Under the pieces are notes generated by a model that made no database searches, was not told where the DNA came from, and saw only the letters and a list, made by a program, of their open reading frames with translations. The translations under genes and the position numbers were made by a program. A DNA stretch of 64,000 bases from RFSX01 sp964567435. Lineage in GTDB: Bacteria; Bacteroidota; Bacteroidia; Chitinophagales; Saprospiraceae. Location of the stretch: assembly GCA_964567435.1 (NCBI GenBank), contig CAZMMQ010000002.1, positions 62,001-126,000 on the forward strand. Direction: 5' to 3'. The first letter of the stretch is position 1; each line of letters begins with the position of its first letter. Positions 16,524-24,903 of the stretch are shown piece after piece.

Positions 16524-16742
16524 ATGATTAGCGCACTTGTTTTTCTAATTGTAGGTGGTGCTTTGGTTGGTACTTTACTTAAAGGCATAGTCACCCTGAT
16601 TTCAACTGATTTCGAAAAAGAAGGATTTAGTGGAGGAAAAATATTCTCAATATTCAAGATTCCCCTTATTTGTTTTGTCGTCTTGATGGTATACATCATT
16701 GTGATTTTGCCTTACTTGAACGCTAATGGATTTGGCAATTGA
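16524..16742 (+). CDS. small two-TM membrane protein
   Basis: A 72-residue hypothetical protein with two hydrophobic segments (about 1-24 and 46-67) separated by a charged loop containing DFEKEGFSGGK. I do not recognise a family. Its stop codon lies two bases before the ATG of the peptide deformylase gene, so the two are probably cotranscribed. A related role at the membrane is only suggested by that arrangement. Confidence 0.65.
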   Translation: MISALVFLIVGGALVGTLLKGIVTLISTDFEKEGFSGGKIFSIFKIPLICFVVLMVYIIVILPYLNANGFGN

Positions 16743-16744
16743 TT

Positions 16745-17395
16745 ATGAGGAGTCAACGCATATTTATCATCTGCATGTTTGCATTACTTACTATGGCCAG
16801 TTGTAAGCTAAATAAAGAGTTGTCTACTGCCGGCCAGCAAACAAACTGGTCATCTGAGCAAATGAATCTCATACAATCACAAGCTAGTGATAGACCAATG
16901 CGGTTGTATTTGCTTACCAATCGATCAGATTCTGTGCTATTAAGAACAAAAAGTAAGCGAGTTACTCCAAATCATGAAGATCTTGTACTAAAGAAATTAG
17001 TAGACCGTATGCTGGCTACTGTGCAAGATAGTATGTCTATGGGGGTAGGTATCGCGGCACCTCAAGTAGGTGTATTGAAAAATATCATACTTGTTCAAAG
17101 ATTTGACAAACCTGATTTTCCTTTCGAGGCTTATCTTAATCCAATAATCAGACAATACAGCAAAAAAACTCAACCTTGCATGGAAGGCTGCCTGTCGATA
17201 CCTGACAAAAGAGGTGAGACACAAAATCGATCGTATGCCATTCTTCTAGAGTATGACAAGATGAATGGAGAACATATTATTGAAATGGTAGAAGACTTCA
17301 CTGCTGTGATATTCCAACATGAAATAGATCATCTAAATGGAATTGTCTTTCTGGATCACTTGGAAAATGAATCCAAAAAAAGTTCAGTAAAATAA
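16745..17395 (+). CDS. peptide deformylase family lipoprotein
   Basis: All three deformylase motifs are intact: GVGIAAPQ (100-107), EGCLS with metal-ligand Cys149, and QHEIDHLNG with H192 and H196. Yet the protein begins with a lipoprotein signal: a basic start, a hydrophobic core and TMASC with Cys20. Deformylases remove N-formyl groups from nascent proteins in the cytoplasm, so an exported copy would act on something else, such as exported formylated peptides, or be a different metalloamidase. The ATG at 16745 is preferred over a TTG at 16739. A cytoplasmic deformylase presumably exists elsewhere. Confidence 0.85.
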   Translation: MRSQRIFIICMFALLTMASCKLNKELSTAGQQTNWSSEQMNLIQSQASDRPMRLYLLTNRSDSVLLRTKSKRVTPNHEDLVLKKLVDRMLATVQDSMSMGVGIAAPQVGVLKNIILVQRFDKPDFPFEAYLNPIIRQYSKKTQPCMEGCLSIPDKRGETQNRSYAILLEYDKMNGEHIIEMVEDFTAVIFQHEIDHLNGIVFLDHLENESKKSSVK

Positions 17396-17404
17396 GCTGC
17401 AATT

Positions 17405-18460
17405 CTAGGAGGCCTTCTTTTGGTTCATCGTTTTGATGATAACATATGCACCAAGAATAGCGGGGATAAGAATCATGATACTCCTTTGAATAAGTGTAAA
17501 TGAACCTGTGTATGCTTTATCAATAACATTAGACATCAACGCTGAATGACCAACTTCTGCAATACCACTGCCACCTGGACTAGGTGCAAAATATAGTAAC
17601 AAATGGACTATAGATTGAAGTGCAATTACAGTCCAAAAATCCACTTCTAACCCAAAGGCCAATACTATAACATAAGCAAGTGCATACTTATTAAAATATA
17701 ATAAGACTGTAATAATAAAGCTCAATGCGATCAGCCAAGGTTTTCTTTTGAAGAGACTCAATGTCTGCTGCTGATAGTCATGCATAGTCGATTCCGTTTT
17801 CTTACTAAAGACTATTAATCTTTCAGCCTTATTGGGAATGACACCTTTCACTAGTTTCCCTATTTGCTCCAGAATGAGTCCTATGACTTTTGGGAATATA
17901 AGAGAGAGGACGATCAGCGTACCGATGGTTGCAAAGACAGAGAAACCGTAATTTGCCAAGTTAGACACTATACCTTCAGGTATCTGCCCTTGGAGTTTAT
18001 TTTTTGCCCAATAGCCTGACACCAAGAAGAAAATTATTGTAGATATGAAATTGATAAAACTAAGAATAATGAAATCGGGTGTCTTGAGGCCATTCTTCCA
18101 AAAGACGTACCAATGTGCTACTCCGCCACCTGTCTGTGAAGGCGTCACTGCACCTAAGAATATGTTTGCCACATTAGCCTTCATAGCCACCATAGATGGA
18201 ATTCCTGGCTTAAATTCTTTTGCGAAGACATGATTCCTCAGTCCTCCTATCCACAGATCATTGAATACAAAGACAAAACAAAGCAAGCCATATCGCCAGT
18301 CTAGTTCTTTCCAGACGGATAATGTCTTACCAGTGTTGGTATAGAAAAAGATGGCTGTAAGAGACACTATGGAGATAGATAAAAACAGAAAAACACCTTT
18401 CTTAATGCTTTTGGGATTGACTATCTCATAGAACTTAGTCTGTTTACTTCTATCACTCAT
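17405..18460 (-). CDS. lysylphosphatidylglycerol synthase TM-region-like flippase (UPF0104)
   Basis: A polytopic inner-membrane protein of about 350 residues with roughly eight membrane segments, matching the LPG_synthase_TM / UPF0104 family: the G(A)VTPSQTGGGVAHW segment and the FAPSPGGSGIAEVG segment are its conserved signatures. Members translocate lipids or modify glycolipids; this one lacks the cytoplasmic aminoacyl-transfer domain of MprF. The ATG at 18460 is preferred; one at 18508 would add 16 residues. It converges with the deformylase gene and diverges from the GMC oxidoreductase gene. Confidence 0.85.
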   Translation of the reverse strand: MSDRSKQTKFYEIVNPKSIKKGVFLFLSISIVSLTAIFFYTNTGKTLSVWKELDWRYGLLCFVFVFNDLWIGGLRNHVFAKEFKPGIPSMVAMKANVANIFLGAVTPSQTGGGVAHWYVFWKNGLKTPDFIILSFINFISTIIFFLVSGYWAKNKLQGQIPEGIVSNLANYGFSVFATIGTLIVLSLIFPKVIGLILEQIGKLVKGVIPNKAERLIVFSKKTESTMHDYQQQTLSLFKRKPWLIALSFIITVLLYFNKYALAYVIVLAFGLEVDFWTVIALQSIVHLLLYFAPSPGGSGIAEVGHSALMSNVIDKAYTGSFTLIQRSIMILIPAILGAYVIIKTMNQKKAS

Positions 18461-18541
18461 ACACAATCTAAGATAATATTCTAAGTTGAATCTAAGGTTG
18501 CGCATCATTGGTTTTATGTAGTTTCCCTATTTTGCATAAGA

Positions 18542-20086
18542 ATGGCAGATAAGAATATACATTACGACTACATAGTTATTGGAAGTGGATTTGGTGGATG
18601 CATGACAGCTAAAAAATTGGTTGATGCGGGCAAAAAAGTCTTGATGATTGAGCGCGGGAGTTGGGTCAAGAGAGGACCTCATAATTGGGGCAAAAGAGCC
18701 TCGCTTGATCTCACACCACACTATGATAAGACACTTCCATATGAAGTTGTCAAAGGAGGAAATAAAAAGCAAATGGGAGTCTACGCCTGTGTTGGAGGAC
18801 CTTCAGTGTTCTACGGTGGTGTCTCGTTCAGATTTAGAGAAGATGACTTTAGACCTGGTAAAGAAATTATCACTGACTCCGATGCAGAATGGCCAATCGG
18901 CTATGATGATCTTGAGCCGTATTATACAGAAGCAGAGGAATTACTTGGTATAGCTGGAGAATCCAATGTAGACCCTACTGAACCCAGACGGACAAAACCA
19001 TTTCCACAGAATCCAGCCCCTTTGGCTGACATATCCAAAAAACTACGAAATGCAGCAGAATCGCTTTCTCTTAACCCCTGCTCGCTTCCGTTGGCTATTA
19101 ACCATCAAAATGATAAACGTCAATGTCAGTTGTGCACAACCTGTGATACCTTTGCCTGTGCCATTAATGCAAAGAATGATCTAGCGACAGTGATGATTCC
19201 TGAGCTACAGCAAAAAGGAATGACCTTACTGGATGAATGTATCGTCAATAATCTTGTATCTAAAGATGGGCACATAGAAGCCGTTTCCTATTATGACAAA
19301 AAAAACCAAGAGAATAGAATGGCAACTGGAGGTCATGTCATCCTTTCTGCAGGTGCATTAGGTTCTCCTCACATTCTCTTATCCTCTGGACTAAATACAC
19401 TAAATCCTGGTGGTCATATTATAGGCCGCTATCTGATGCGTCATGTCAATGCCATCATCTTTGGCATATATCCTGGCACTGCAGATAAGCAAGGACGGTT
19501 CCACAAAGAAATATGCATCATGGATTTTTATTTCGGTCATAAAGACATTCCTGAGATCGATGGTAAGGTGGGTAGTCTTCAACAGATATCAACGCCACCT
19601 CCTGGTTTGGTCGAAAATGAAGTTCCAGGGCCTCTTGGAAAACTTGCTGGAAAACTTGTCAAACCTTTGACAGGACTGCTCGCCATTGCAGAAGACCAGC
19701 CTCAGTATAATAACTATATAACAATTGATAAAAGTAAGACTGGATTATATGGCTTACCTGTTGCAGAAGTGTCCCATACTTACTCAGATAGGGATACGCA
19801 GGCAGTAAATGCACTTGCAAAACAAGCCAAAAAAATCCTACGCAAGGCTGGAGCTATATTTTATTACACACATCATATAAGAACGTTCTCACATTCTGCT
19901 GGAACTGTCAGAATGGGATTAGATCCAAAAAAATCTGTCTTAGATAAGTATTGCAATTTCCGAGGAATAGATAATCTGAGTGTCGTAGATGCCTCATTTA
20001 TGCCCACATCGGCAGCGGTCAACCCCAGTTTGACCATAAGTGCCAATGCATTAAGAGTTGGGGATTACTTACTATCAGCAACTTAG
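18542..20086 (+). CDS. GMC family oxidoreductase
   Basis: A 514-residue FAD-dependent oxidoreductase of the glucose-methanol-choline family. The dinucleotide motif IGSGFGG begins at about residue 13; the C-terminal GMC domain shows HSAGTVRMG, DASFMPTSAAVNPSLT and a final GDYLL segment. A Cys-rich insert with QCQLCTTCD and a further FAC lies near residue 200, a feature of a subset of bacterial GMC proteins. The substrate alcohol or sterol is not evident. It has no export signal. The gene is monocistronic and divergent from the flippase gene. Confidence 0.9.
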   Translation: MADKNIHYDYIVIGSGFGGCMTAKKLVDAGKKVLMIERGSWVKRGPHNWGKRASLDLTPHYDKTLPYEVVKGGNKKQMGVYACVGGPSVFYGGVSFRFREDDFRPGKEIITDSDAEWPIGYDDLEPYYTEAEELLGIAGESNVDPTEPRRTKPFPQNPAPLADISKKLRNAAESLSLNPCSLPLAINHQNDKRQCQLCTTCDTFACAINAKNDLATVMIPELQQKGMTLLDECIVNNLVSKDGHIEAVSYYDKKNQENRMATGGHVILSAGALGSPHILLSSGLNTLNPGGHIIGRYLMRHVNAIIFGIYPGTADKQGRFHKEICIMDFYFGHKDIPEIDGKVGSLQQISTPPPGLVENEVPGPLGKLAGKLVKPLTGLLAIAEDQPQYNNYITIDKSKTGLYGLPVAEVSHTYSDRDTQAVNALAKQAKKILRKAGAIFYYTHHIRTFSHSAGTVRMGLDPKKSVLDKYCNFRGIDNLSVVDASFMPTSAAVNPSLTISANALRVGDYLLSAT

Positions 20087-20146
20087 TTTCAGAATCAGTT
20101 CTCAGGTCATAAAAATGACAACTAGCATACTATTTAAATCTACAAA

Positions 20147-20235
20147 TGTCCTAAGTGTAGTGTCAATGTAGGTAGTACCACGGAGCGCTGTAGTGTGCCT
20201 TTCTCCGTGGGACAGAGGAAGTTTAGTGTCCTAAG
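20147..20235 (+). promoter_or_regulatory. structured leader upstream of small exported protein
   Basis: The 170-base gap contains a GC-rich 8-bp inverted repeat CCACGGAG / CTCCGTGG (20178-20185, 20203-20210) flanked by direct copies of TGTCCTAAG (20147-20155 and 20227-20235) and three copies of TAGTGT. The hairpin is unusually GC-rich for the region. It may be a leader structure or a small RNA, but it matches no class I know. Confidence 0.3.
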
Positions 20236-20256
20236 AATACAAAAACCTCAGTAGAT

Positions 20257-20616
20257 ATGAAAACAATACTATTCACACTGTTTATGACGATCCTCACGGT
20301 ATCTACTCTTTATTCTTCAAGTCGACCGGAAGTATTATTATCATCTCCGGATATAGAGGTTATCACTGTAGAATCATTGGCGATATTTAAGTCCACCAAC
20401 TTCGATTATCAAACTGAAAATCTCATTTTTGAAACAAATGAAAATATCTCATTCATCCAAATATTTAATAAAGACAACGAACTGCAATTCCAATTACCGA
20501 TTAAGTCAACCAATGTTCAGATCAATAAAAATCTATTTGAAGTAGGAGATTACAAAATTGGATTTATGCTTAACGGAGATAGTAAGGTCCATTTCACAAA
20601 GGTTATAATCAAATAA
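20257..20616 (+). CDS. small exported protein of unknown function
   Basis: A 119-residue unrecognised protein with a signal peptide (residues 1 to about 18, LTVSTLYSS region). The mature part is predicted beta-rich with alternating hydrophobic residues (FIQIFNKDNELQFQLPIK), reminiscent of a single Ig-like or sorting-type beta domain seen at the C-terminus of Bacteroidota secreted proteins, though this is inference. It ends before a strong hairpin terminator and is preceded by a structured leader. Confidence 0.65.
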   Translation: MKTILFTLFMTILTVSTLYSSSRPEVLLSSPDIEVITVESLAIFKSTNFDYQTENLIFETNENISFIQIFNKDNELQFQLPIKSTNVQINKNLFEVGDYKIGFMLNGDSKVHFTKVIIK

Positions 20617-20665
20617 TAAGAAACACAAAACTTATAATTTAAGTGAGAAGAATTAGTCACTCTTC

Positions 20666-20704
20666 AAGGAACAGCCACCTAGAAATTTGAGGCTGTTCCT
20701 TTTA
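20666..20704 (+). terminator. intrinsic terminator after small exported protein
   Basis: A perfect stem AAGGAACAGCC / GGCTGTTCCTT of 11 bp around 14 bases, followed by TTT, 49 bases after the stop codon. This is a typical factor-independent terminator. Confidence 0.85.
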
Positions 20705-20750
20705 TAATATATTAACAAATTCACGTATGTCAATTTTATATATTTGAGAT

Positions 20751-22136
20751 ATGAATCAGATTATCAAATTTTTAGGTTTATTCGGATTAGTCTTTATCTT
20801 TTCCTGCGGGACAGGGGATGAAGAATTGGACTGCCCTGAATTAGGACTCAATTATGGAGATCTATGTGTATTTTCCTTTACTGACAGAGAAGAGCCTGAG
20901 GGAATAGTTAGTGACGATTGTGAGTGCATATCTGAAGATATCGATTTACAGGATGAAAGAGATGAGGAGGAGCACAATGAGGATGAAAGTGAAGGAAGAG
21001 GAGAATGCTTTGAATTGGTATACCCTGTAAGTTTATTCTTACCAGACGGGACCTCTGAGAATGCTGATAACGAAGATGAATTAGAAATTATATTTAATGA
21101 CTGGGAAGAGGCAAATCCAAATTCTGATCAAGAACCTGAATTCATCTACCCAATACAAGTTATCCTTTACGATAATGACGAAATTGTAGATGTCCCTTCA
21201 GAGGAAGGATTAGAAAGAATATATAACCAATGCGAAAATGAAGTGGATGATATTGATGATGACATTGATGGAGGGGAATGTTTCAGTCTCGTCTATCCAT
21301 TAGAGGTTCTATTACCTAATGGAGGTACTGAGGTGGCTGAAGATGAAGAGGGTTTGGAAACTATATATGAAAAATGGTTTGAAGTTAACCCTAACTCAAA
21401 TCAAGAACCTCAGTTGGTTTTCCCAGTACAGGTTATTTTCGAAACAGCAGACAGATCAATAGAGGTTAACTCTGATGAAGAATTAGAAAGGTTATATAGC
21501 CGCTGTAACGATGAAGGGAATGATGATGAATATGATTGCTTTGAGTTTGTCTATCCAATTGGTGTGACCTTACCAGATGGTATGATTATTAGAAGTCCTG
21601 ACCATGAGTCTCTAGAAGCGCTCTATGAGAGATGGGCTAATGCCAATCCTAATTCCGATGAAGAGCCTACCCTTATATTCCCTTTACAAATCCTATTTAG
21701 AGACAGTGATATACCTATAGACATAGACTCAGAAGCTACCCTAGAGAGAGCTTTTGAAAGGTGTGAACTTAATGATGATAAAGAAGATTGCTTTGACTTA
21801 GTGTTTCCAGTTGGCATTTCGTTACCAAATGGTACAGAGGTTAGAGCAGAAGATGAGGATTCATTGGAAAGAATATATGAAAGATGGTTCACCGCCTATC
21901 CAGATTCGCAAAAAGAACCAAGTCTTCTCTTCCCTATCCAAATTATCATTGATGGAGTGGATAGTCCAGTTGTTGTGTCATCAGATGAAGACCTAGACAG
22001 AATCTATGAACGATGTGAAAATAGTACTGGAGGAAATGAAATTGATTGTCCTGAGTTAGGAGGTGATATTGGAGATCGTTGTAGATTAGATGATGGCACA
22101 GCAGGTACAATCACAATAGAATGTACTTGCGAATAA
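20751..22136 (+). CDS. acidic repeat lipoprotein with four 76-residue Cys-bounded units
   Basis: A 461-residue lipoprotein (lipobox FIFSC, Cys19) of unknown function and very low pI. It is built from four units that each begin and end with Cys exactly 75 residues apart: C86-C161, C177-C252, C263-C338 and C347-C422. Each unit consists of two half-repeats of about 38 residues with the pattern YP-hydrophobic strand, DG/DN turn, acidic loop, then LExIY helix. Short Cys modules at C28-C59 and C433-C460, both starting DCPELG, frame the array. A perfect TATATTTG lies four bases before the ATG. It is probably surface exposed. Confidence 0.85.
   Translation: MNQIIKFLGLFGLVFIFSCGTGDEELDCPELGLNYGDLCVFSFTDREEPEGIVSDDCECISEDIDLQDERDEEEHNEDESEGRGECFELVYPVSLFLPDGTSENADNEDELEIIFNDWEEANPNSDQEPEFIYPIQVILYDNDEIVDVPSEEGLERIYNQCENEVDDIDDDIDGGECFSLVYPLEVLLPNGGTEVAEDEEGLETIYEKWFEVNPNSNQEPQLVFPVQVIFETADRSIEVNSDEELERLYSRCNDEGNDDEYDCFEFVYPIGVTLPDGMIIRSPDHESLEALYERWANANPNSDEEPTLIFPLQILFRDSDIPIDIDSEATLERAFERCELNDDKEDCFDLVFPVGISLPNGTEVRAEDEDSLERIYERWFTAYPDSQKEPSLLFPIQIIIDGVDSPVVVSSDEDLDRIYERCENSTGGNEIDCPELGGDIGDRCRLDDGTAGTITIECTCE
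21006..22016 (+). repeat. four tandem 76-codon coding repeats
   Basis: Units at 21006-21233, 21279-21506, 21537-21764 and 21789-22016 encode the Cys-bounded repeats of the acidic lipoprotein. Spacers are variable and rich in Asp, Glu and Asn codons. Protein identity between units is clear but DNA identity is only partial, so the array is old rather than a recent slippage product. Confidence 0.9.
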
Positions 22137-22166
22137 TTAATTAAAAAAAGATATCTAGATATATTC

Positions 22167-22197
22167 AGCAGCTAATTCTATTGAATTGGCTGCTTTC
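22167..22197 (+). terminator. intrinsic terminator after repeat lipoprotein
   Basis: AGCAGCTAATTC pairs with GAATTGGCTGCT over 12 bp (one G-U) around a four-base TATT loop, followed by TTCTT. It lies 30 bases after the stop codon. Confidence 0.8.
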
Positions 22198-22283
22198 TTA
22201 TTAGGCCACATTCAAAAACATTGGATACTATTAGTTATGCCATTTCATTTTTGATAATTTGGACAAACTAAAATCCAAGTCTA

Positions 22284-23270
22284 TTGATATCATACAAACC
22301 TTATCCCAAGGACAAAACACTAACTCTCGCATTTTTAGGCTGTGGAAACATTGTCCATTCTCATGTCAAATCAATACGTTGGGCTGATAAACAAGTTAAT
22401 TTGTGCTTTGCAAGTAGAAGCAAGGATAAAGCGTCTCTATATGCCTCAAAGCATAGAGGAAGCTTAGCCTTTGGCTCTTATGAGGAGGCTATAACGCATC
22501 CAGATATAGACATAATTTTTATCACAACTCCACCCAAGCATCACTATGACCTTGCTCATAAGGCGATATTAAACGATAAGCATGTCATAGTCGAAAAGCC
22601 TCCTTTCTTTTCATCAAAGCATATAGAAGAATTGGGTTCTCTTGCAGATAGCAAGGGCTTACAACTACTGATATCTGAAAACTACTTCTATAAACCCATG
22701 CGCTATAAAGTGAAAGATGTTCTTGACCATGGCATCATTGGGAAACCACTCTTTATAAATCTGGCAGCCACAAAGCTGCAGAAGAGCAAAGAAGATTGGA
22801 GAGAAGATAAGGATCTTACTGGTTTCGGTGCCTTGTTTGAGGGAGGCATTCACTGGATAAATTTCATGAACAATTTGGGTTTGGACATAACGCATGTTAG
22901 GGGTTTTAGACCCATAGACAATGGTGAACTTGAGAGAAGCATACAAGTCACAGCCAATACAAAACAAGGAGCAATCATCAATCTGCAGTATTCTTGGGAA
23001 GTAAATACAATGTTCTATGGTTTAAGGCTATCTAAAATATTGGGTACTGAGGGATCAATTACCTTTGAGTCCAACGGTGTCTTGCTTTTAGCAAGAGGCA
23101 ACAAAAAGAAAATCAGTTTCCCTGGCTTGTCCAAGATTACAGGTTTCAAACCGATGTTCAAAGATTTTTTTGTTTCTTTGCGAGCCGGTAAACAACCAGA
23201 ATTGACATACCAAATGGCTCAAAAAGATTTGGAAATAATTGAGGAAGCCTACCGCTCATTAGAAAAATAA
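22284..23270 (+). CDS. Gfo/Idh/MocA family oxidoreductase
   Basis: A 328-residue NAD(P)-dependent oxidoreductase. The N-terminal Rossmann fold shows LGCGNIVHSH, and the catalytic Lys is in the VEKPP motif near residue 110. The C-terminal alpha/beta domain follows (DLTGFGALFEGGIHWINFM). The family acts on sugars, inositols and related compounds; the substrate is not evident. The start is TTG, no ATG being available before the Rossmann motif. It is followed after 14 bases by the duplicated membrane protein, and that by a pseudouridine synthase. Confidence 0.88.
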   Translation: MISYKPYPKDKTLTLAFLGCGNIVHSHVKSIRWADKQVNLCFASRSKDKASLYASKHRGSLAFGSYEEAITHPDIDIIFITTPPKHHYDLAHKAILNDKHVIVEKPPFFSSKHIEELGSLADSKGLQLLISENYFYKPMRYKVKDVLDHGIIGKPLFINLAATKLQKSKEDWREDKDLTGFGALFEGGIHWINFMNNLGLDITHVRGFRPIDNGELERSIQVTANTKQGAIINLQYSWEVNTMFYGLRLSKILGTEGSITFESNGVLLLARGNKKKISFPGLSKITGFKPMFKDFFVSLRAGKQPELTYQMAQKDLEIIEEAYRSLEK

Positions 23271-23284
23271 TAAGACGAAAAAGC

Positions 23285-24118
23285 ATGCAACTACTCATAG
23301 CGATAATAACCGGATTGGCAGTAGGATTACATAATGCCACCTGGGGAATGTATAAAGATGCACCGCATGAGGGATTCACGTGGTCGACTTATTTTAGATC
23401 TGTAGTTGCTGGTGCAATCTTTGCACCCTTAGTTACCAACTACTTCAATCTAGACCTCAGTATTTTTGCTAATATCATAACCTTATTTGGAAGTACCTAT
23501 GCATTGGAAAGAGTAACGATGGAAGTCTATAAAACTTTCATCAGAAAACAAGATCAAAGCAAATACTTCATCCCAATGCAGTTGTCTGTGTTTGGCAAGC
23601 CAGTAAAAAGCTATGGTGCCAGATTACTTGTAGGCGCAGCTTATGTAGGTATCATCTTTGCTCTAACCTTCGGACTCATGAAACTTAATGCTAGCTATCA
23701 TGCTGGTTCATTAGGTTGGTCAAAGTGGCTTATACTATTACCATGTTCTGTATTTGGATGGGTCTCTGCCTTTGGAGGCGCTTGGAAGGATGCACCTGTA
23801 GAAGGTTTTGAAACATTTAAATTTTTTAGATCTCCAGGAGTCGCATACTTCTATGCTTTTGTGGCTAGTTTGTTTACTGATCATCTAGTGCTCATCACTA
23901 TGTGTAGCATAGGATTTACCATAATGAGTATAGAAACATATAAGACCTTCTTCTTCTTGGACAGACCTAGAGGAAAATTTCAAGGGATGCCAATTTCCCA
24001 TCCTGAATGGTTGACCAAGCGAAAAAAGTTTGTTCCATTATATGTGACTATTTGGGTGGCTGTGCTATTAATTGGTGTGCTAGGATTTATGGGAGAGCAT
24101 AGCTCTCTATGGTCATAA
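23285..24118 (+). CDS. membrane protein with internal duplication
   Basis: A 277-residue polytopic membrane protein that I do not recognise. It is made of two related halves: MYKDAPHEGF (residues 22-31) recurs as AWKDAPVEGF (166-175), followed in each by an aromatic FRS motif, and MEVYKTF (79-85) recurs as IETYKTF (216-222). About six hydrophobic segments are visible. The conserved Lys-Asp-Ala-Pro-x-Glu-Gly-Phe element in each half is an obvious functional site candidate. It sits between the oxidoreductase gene and the pseudouridine synthase gene with gaps of 14 and 3 bases. Confidence 0.75.
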   Translation: MQLLIAIITGLAVGLHNATWGMYKDAPHEGFTWSTYFRSVVAGAIFAPLVTNYFNLDLSIFANIITLFGSTYALERVTMEVYKTFIRKQDQSKYFIPMQLSVFGKPVKSYGARLLVGAAYVGIIFALTFGLMKLNASYHAGSLGWSKWLILLPCSVFGWVSAFGGAWKDAPVEGFETFKFFRSPGVAYFYAFVASLFTDHLVLITMCSIGFTIMSIETYKTFFFLDRPRGKFQGMPISHPEWLTKRKKFVPLYVTIWVAVLLIGVLGFMGEHSSLWS

Positions 24119-24121
24119 CTG

Positions 24122-24817
24122 GTGGCTTCTCCAACATTAGAAATCATCTATGATGATTATAACCTCATCGCTATCAACAAACCACATGGTCTTCTTGTCC
24201 ATAGAACAAAGATTGCCAATGATGCCACAGAGTTTGCAGTGCAGTTACTCCGAGACCAAATCGGACAACGTGTCTACCCTACTCATAGACTAGATAGAAA
24301 AACCTCTGGGGTTCTGCTCTTTGCAAAATCTAAGGAGGCCAATAGCCAAATGCAACAACGATTCCTCCACAAAAAAGTAATTAAAACTTATCATGCCATA
24401 GTCAGGGGATTTGTGCCTTTAGATGGCTCTATCGATTATGCCTTAAAGGACGATTCAAATAAATCAAAGGAGGCTGTAACACATTACAAAAAGCTGGAGC
24501 AATACGAGCTCAATCTACCCTTCGGCAAACATGAAACTTCTAGGTATAGCCTGGTAGAACTGACTCCAGAGACAGGTAGGTATCACCAACTTAGAAAACA
24601 TATGGCGCACATCTTCCACCCTATCATCGGTGACCGTCCTCATGGCTGCAATAAGCAAAACAGACTATGGAAAGAAAAATACGGGATGGATAAGATGTTA
24701 TTGCATGCACTTAGATTAGAATTTACTGATGCAGAGAACAACCCAATAATTATAGAGGCTGAAAAAAGTAAAATCTTTAAAAGTGTCTTGGCTATGCTGC
24801 CTACCGATTCTGTATAA
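24122..24817 (+). CDS. RluA family pseudouridine synthase, TruC-like
   Basis: A 231-residue pseudouridine synthase that isomerises uridine in tRNA or rRNA. The catalytic Asp58 lies in HRLDRKTSGVLLFAKS; the N-terminal NKPHGLLVH and the later ETGRYHQLRKHMAH are family motifs. It lacks an S4 domain, and its short length and sequence recall TruC, which modifies U65 of tRNA. The start is GTG, three bases after the membrane-protein stop, so it is the last gene of that operon. It converges with the second Gfo/Idh gene. Confidence 0.9.
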   Translation: MASPTLEIIYDDYNLIAINKPHGLLVHRTKIANDATEFAVQLLRDQIGQRVYPTHRLDRKTSGVLLFAKSKEANSQMQQRFLHKKVIKTYHAIVRGFVPLDGSIDYALKDDSNKSKEAVTHYKKLEQYELNLPFGKHETSRYSLVELTPETGRYHQLRKHMAHIFHPIIGDRPHGCNKQNRLWKEKYGMDKMLLHALRLEFTDAENNPIIIEAEKSKIFKSVLAMLPTDSV

Positions 24818-24903
24818 GTGCCAAAATATTAACTTCTCTTTACTAATTATCTCCAGCAGAGCGAAACGAAATTGACATTTAGTCCAGTGAGTTAATCACT
24901 CTA

